A stretch of 64,000 bases of DNA, from contig NZ_SLVB01000008.1 in the NCBI RefSeq assembly GCF_004341845.1, forward strand, positions 124,001 through 188,000, in the 5' to 3' direction. Below are positions 60,856-64,000 of the stretch, piece after piece. Every line of letters starts with the position of its first letter. Positions within the stretch are counted from its first letter, which is position 1. Below the pieces are notes generated by a model. It did no database searches, had not been told where the DNA came from, and was given only the letters and a program-made list of their open reading frames with translations. The stretch comes from Novosphingobium sp. PhB165. Lineage in GTDB: Bacteria > Pseudomonadota > Alphaproteobacteria > Sphingomonadales > Sphingomonadaceae. Both the position numbers and the translations under genes were made by a program.

Positions 60856-62375
60856 TGGCCTTGAGAGCCCTTGCTCGCTCCGTCCTGCCGCTGCTCCTTG
60901 TCATGGGAGCAGCGGTTCCGGCCACGGCCACTCCCGATGAGGCCAGCGCAGACGCGGCCGTTCGTCCTTTCGCAACGCTGACCGGCACGATGACGCGCGC
61001 CGATCACGAGCATTACCGCGAGCTACCTTTCACCCTGCCCGCCGGCGTGACGCGGCTGACGATCCGCTTCAGCTACGAAGGCAGGGATCAGAAGGCCGCC
61101 ATCGACATGGGGCTGATCGACCCCCAGCGCCTGCGCGGCTGGAGCGGCGGTGCGCGCAGCGCCATGACGCTGGCCGAAGCCGACGCGACGCCGGGTTACC
61201 TCCCCGGCCCGCTTCCTGCAGGCAAGTGGCATCTCCTGCTGGGCGTGCCGAACTTGCGCGTCGGCGCGCAGGCCCCGTGGAAAGCCGAGATCTTCGTCGA
61301 ACGCGGCCCCGCCGTGACCTCGTTCGCCGACGCGCCGCTGAGCGACAAGCCCGGCTGGTATCGCGGCGACCTGCACATGCACACCGGCAACAGCGACGGC
61401 AAATGCAGCGCCCAGAGCGGCAAGCGGGTGCCCTGCCCGGTCTACCGCACGCTGGAAGCCGCCGCTGCGCGCGGGCTCGATTTCATTGCAGTGACCGACC
61501 ACAATACCACCGCGCAATATGACGCCCTGCGCGAACTCCAGCCCGCCTTCGACCAGTTGCTGCTCGTGCCCGGCCGCGAGATCACGACGTTCTACGGCCA
61601 TGCCAATGTCTTCGGCATCACCGGCCCGCTGGACTGGCGCATGACCGCACCGAGCTGGGCCGAGGCGCGCAAGTGGATAGAGGCGGCGAACCGGGCGGGC
61701 GGCATCGTTTCGCTCAATCACGCAGGATCGCCCAGCGGAGAGAACTGCATGGGCTGCGGCTGGCGGGTTCCCGACGTCCCGCCCAGCGCGATCGGCGCGG
61801 TGGAAGTGGTCAATGGGGGAACGATGGCGGAAACGGGTCGGCCGGACAGTCCCAATCAGGGCATCGGCCTGTGGGACCGACTCCTTGCCACCGGGGCGCA
61901 TGTCACCGGCATCGGCGGCAGCGACAACCACGACGCTCCGCCAGCGGACAAGCTGCCCAACCCGGTCGGCACGCCGACGACAGTCGTCTACATGAACGAG
62001 CTTTCCGTCCCCGCCTTCCTGGCGGGCATCCGTTCCGGCCGCGTCTTCATCGACATCGACGGCACGGGCGGGCGCATGCTCGATCTTGCCGCCAGTGCGC
62101 AGGGCAAGACGGTCCACATGGGCGGAACGCTTGAAGTGGCCGCAGGCGGCGACGTCAGCCTCACGCCGCAAGTGGAAGGCGTCGCGCAAGGGACACTGGC
62201 ACTGCTGGTCGACGGCGTGGCGGCCCCCGATCTCACGCGCAGGATCGATGGCACGGACGGCGCAATGACGTGGCGCAGCGACGGCAAACGACACTGGATC
62301 CGCGCGGAAGTCCGCGATGGCTCCGGCAGACTGATCCTGCTCGGCAATCCGGTCTATATCGCTCCGGCCCACTAG
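60855..62375 (+). CDS. Exported CehA/McbA-family PHP-domain metallohydrolase
   Basis: 506 residues with a signal peptide (LLLVMGAAVPATA). An N-terminal beta-rich segment (about 35-150) is followed by a PHP domain: H174/H176 in GDLHMHTGNSDG, D215/H216 in VTDHNT, E242 in PGREITTF with GHANVFG, H289 in SLNHAG and D357/H359 in GGSDNHD, all ligands expected for a trinuclear metal site. The family includes carbaryl hydrolase CehA and McbA and probable phosphodiesterases. Translationally coupled to the receptor, so it probably cleaves the imported molecule in the periplasm. Confidence 0.9.
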   Translation: MALRALARSVLPLLLVMGAAVPATATPDEASADAAVRPFATLTGTMTRADHEHYRELPFTLPAGVTRLTIRFSYEGRDQKAAIDMGLIDPQRLRGWSGGARSAMTLAEADATPGYLPGPLPAGKWHLLLGVPNLRVGAQAPWKAEIFVERGPAVTSFADAPLSDKPGWYRGDLHMHTGNSDGKCSAQSGKRVPCPVYRTLEAAAARGLDFIAVTDHNTTAQYDALRELQPAFDQLLLVPGREITTFYGHANVFGITGPLDWRMTAPSWAEARKWIEAANRAGGIVSLNHAGSPSGENCMGCGWRVPDVPPSAIGAVEVVNGGTMAETGRPDSPNQGIGLWDRLLATGAHVTGIGGSDNHDAPPADKLPNPVGTPTTVVYMNELSVPAFLAGIRSGRVFIDIDGTGGRMLDLAASAQGKTVHMGGTLEVAAGGDVSLTPQVEGVAQGTLALLVDGVAAPDLTRRIDGTDGAMTWRSDGKRHWIRAEVRDGSGRLILLGNPVYIAPAH

Positions 62376-62441
62376 GAGGGGTGGGGGACAAATCAGCCGT
62401 CACGGCAAAATTGTCCCCCGCTCGCCATCCGACCCAAAGCC

Positions 62442-62531
62442 CGTCATCCCCGCGAAGGCGGGGATCCCGCTTCCTGGCGCGAAACGCGGGGTTGCAAAGA
62501 AGCGGGGCCCCCGCCTTCGCGGGGGCGACGG
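62442..62531 (-). repeat. 90-bp REP-like palindromic element, copy 2
   Basis: Same two GC-rich arms and same length as the element at 10405-10494 but inverted; only the central 20-25 bp differ. It lies between the PHP hydrolase gene and a convergent small gene. Confidence 0.75.
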
Positions 62532-62589
62532 GGCTGGGAATTGATGGCTAGCGTCTTGCCGGGCGCCCCGCCGTATCGCCGCGCCGGGC

Positions 62590-62949
62590 TCACTGATAGC
62601 GCAGCGTCTTCTCGAACCCCTCGTTGGCCTTGGTCATCTTGGCCAGCTTCCTGAGCTGACCGCGCACATGCCGCTCGAACCGGGCGTCGTCATAGATGCC
62701 CGTCACCCGATATTCGTCCTGACCGATCAGTTCCTTCAGACGCTTGGCGAAAGCGGCCTGATCGTTTGTGCAGTCCGCATCCTTCAGGCACCGACAGACC
62801 CACTCCTCGGCCGCTGCCTTGTCGTAATCGTCCTGTGCCTCATACCCGCGCCTGTCTGCGGCGGCCTGATCCAGCTTCGCAGCCTCGAACCGGCGCGCCA
62901 GCCATTTGCGCACCTGTTCCCCATCCCATGCCTTTGCCGGATCGCTCAT
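62590..62949 (-). CDS. Hypothetical protein of 119 residues
   Basis: Starts at ATG 62949, five bases after GGAGA; a longer frame from 62988 lacks such a site. The sequence is charged and helical (WDGEQVRKWLARRFEAAKLDQAAADRRGYEAQDDYDKAAAEEWVCRCLKDADCT), without signal peptide or membrane segment, and has CRCLKDADC-type cysteines. No family recognised. It is convergent with the PHP hydrolase gene. Confidence 0.65.
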   Translation of the reverse strand: MSDPAKAWDGEQVRKWLARRFEAAKLDQAAADRRGYEAQDDYDKAAAEEWVCRCLKDADCTNDQAAFAKRLKELIGQDEYRVTGIYDDARFERHVRGQLRKLAKMTKANEGFEKTLRYQ

Positions 62950-63178
62950 CACATTCTCCAAACTTTGGCGGCCATAGCCCAAACTCACAGGAAAAGGACA
63001 GAAACGAAGTCCGCAATGCGCAGCCGGCCCGGAACCAGATTGAACCGAAAAGGAGCCAATATTTCAGCGCTCTCCGCCAAGCGACGATTTTTCGATTCTA
63101 TGAGGTGTAAATACCGGAAGCGGCGCGAAGAAATTGTCGCGCGGCGAAGGGTAGCGACTACCTTGAAGGAATCGAGCG

Positions 63179-63433
63179 ATGCCCACGATGCAGGACAAGC
63201 GACAGGACTTTCTCTGGCTCGTGCAACTCTGGATCCAGCGCGAGAGAGACATCACCGGCTGGACGGCAACCTGCGGCGATGCCGTCGCGGCCAGCTATCG
63301 CATTCCGGCATCCATGACCGCGCGGGATGCCGCTTTTGACTTCATGTCCTTCAACAGCGAGGCCTTCCGCGGCGACATCGAAAACAAGTGCCCCGCGTGG
63401 ATGATGGGGCTGGACGATCCCCGCTATTGCTAG
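63179..63433 (+). CDS. Small hypothetical protein of 84 residues
   Basis: ATG 63179 is preceded by AAGGA at suitable spacing. The protein (MPTMQDKRQDFLWLVQLWIQ..., ending LDDPRYC) is Trp-rich and lacks a signal peptide. It overlaps the end of the histidine kinase gene by four bases on the opposite strand. No family recognised. Confidence 0.6.
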   Translation: MPTMQDKRQDFLWLVQLWIQRERDITGWTATCGDAVAASYRIPASMTARDAAFDFMSFNSEAFRGDIENKCPAWMMGLDDPRYC

Positions 63434-64000
63434 GGGAGAAGGTCCGCCCGCCTCGGTATCCGGACGGTGAACACGCTGCCCTTGCCCACGCCGCCGCTGG
63501 CCACGGTGATCGTTCCGCCGTGCAGGGCAAGCAGCTGATGCACCAGAGCGAGGCCGACCCCAAGCCCGCCCGCCGCGTGTTGCCGGTGATCGGGAACCTG
63601 CACGAAAATCTGGAAAATCCGCGACTGCATGTCGGCCGGAATGCCCACGCCGTTATCGGCGACCTCGATCTCCACGTGATCTGCCGCCGCGCGGGCCCGT
63701 AGCGAAATCTCGCCGCCCTTCGGCGTATATTTCGCGGCATTGTTGAGCAGGTTCGCAACGACTTGCGCCAAACGGGTGTGGTCGGCCTCAAGCCAGACTG
63801 GCTCGGCTGGAATGTCGGTGGTGAACCGGTGCCCGGCACTTTCCAGATTGTTCCGGCACCCCTGGATGGCAGAACGCAGGATGGTCTGGAGTTCGATGCG
63901 CTCCTTTTGCAGCGAAATCTTGCCCTCGCTGATACGCGCGGTGTCGAGCAGATCCTCGATAAGGCGCGAGAGGTGGAATATCTGAAGCTCCATGCTCTCG
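63430..64000 (-). CDS. Sensor histidine kinase, C-terminal part (partial, N-terminus off the right edge)
   Basis: About 190 residues of the kinase core: an HisKA end (ESMELQIFHLSRLIEDLLDTARISEGKISL), N-box VVANLLNNAAKYTPKGG, G1-box EVADNGVGIPAD, and G2-box AGGLGVGLALVHQLLALHGGTITVAS. The catalytic histidine lies before 64000 on this strand and outside the window. Sensor type and partner regulator cannot be determined. Confidence 0.92.
   Translation of the reverse strand, partial: ESMELQIFHLSRLIEDLLDTARISEGKISLQKERIELQTILRSAIQGCRNNLESAGHRFTTDIPAEPVWLEADHTRLAQVVANLLNNAAKYTPKGGEISLRARAAADHVEIEVADNGVGIPADMQSRIFQIFVQVPDHRQHAAGGLGVGLALVHQLLALHGGTITVASGGVGKGSVFTVRIPRRADLLP

Overview
The window looks like a chromosomal segment of a high-GC alphaproteobacterium of the Sphingomonadaceae, most likely Novosphingobium or a close relative. 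The signs are several large TonB-dependent receptors with AlA/ArA-type signal peptides, a SapC-family protein, exported Tat/Sec glycosidases, the aerobic (late cobalt insertion) cobalamin genes, a FecI/FecR pair, and two copies of a 90-bp GC-rich palindromic intergenic element of the kind common in sphingomonads. The species assignment is inference from protein style, not from a marker gene. No rRNA, tRNA, IS element, prophage or CRISPR array was recognised.

Layout. (1) 1-3676: the N-terminal 1.2 kb-codon part of a giant Gly-rich repeat adhesin/autotransporter on the minus strand that runs off the left edge, then a SapC-family gene. (2) 5548-20560: a plant-polysaccharide (glucuronoxylan/pectin-like) utilisation locus: TonB receptor, GH28, an operon GH43 / (alpha/alpha)6 glycosidase / GH10 xylanase, uxaA and uxaC for hexuronate catabolism, a LacI-family regulator and a DAACS symporter. 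Two sites close to the XylR xyl-box (5461, 15041) and a palindrome between uxaA and uxaC (16668) suggest LacI-type control. (3) 20734-24083: AraC regulator divergent from a fosmidomycin-resistance-like MFS pump, a small HTH protein and an exported 2H phosphoesterase. (4) 24668-30244: a LuxR-type regulator followed by five co-directional genes that look like a divergent Fap-type functional amyloid system (two candidate fibre subunits, a C39 peptidase lipoprotein, a third exported protein, and a coiled-coil/beta-barrel outer-membrane protein). This is the most interesting part. (5) 30313-36470: ArsR/AHSA1/DUF899 operon and a complete EmrB/EmrA/NodT-type tripartite efflux operon.

(6) 36575-44074: a cobalamin riboswitch followed by cobG-cobH-cobI-cobJ-(cobK antisense)-cobL-cobE-cobM-cobF, nearly all start/stop overlapping, i.e. 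the aerobic corrin ring pathway from precorrin-2 onward. (7) 44128-53640: accessory metabolism: a phosphotransferase-fold protein with an altered catalytic loop, a threonine-synthase-like PLP enzyme, a DUF1214/sulfotransferase pair with a divergent GbsR/MarR regulator, and a LysR-controlled DJ-1/monooxygenase/aldo-keto reductase set, then a GST. (8) 53675-62375: a cell-surface signalling uptake locus: ECF sigma factor, FecR anti-sigma factor and an STN-bearing TonB receptor on the minus strand, divergent from a paralogous receptor without STN and an exported CehA/McbA-type PHP metallohydrolase. (9) 62590-64000: small uncharacterised proteins and the C-terminal half of a sensor histidine kinase cut by the right edge.

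Both strands are used about equally. Many start codons appear to be TTG or GTG (adhesin, uxaA, uxaC, araC-type regulator, second amyloid-like subunit), each chosen from the position of a Shine-Dalgarno sequence or signal peptide.
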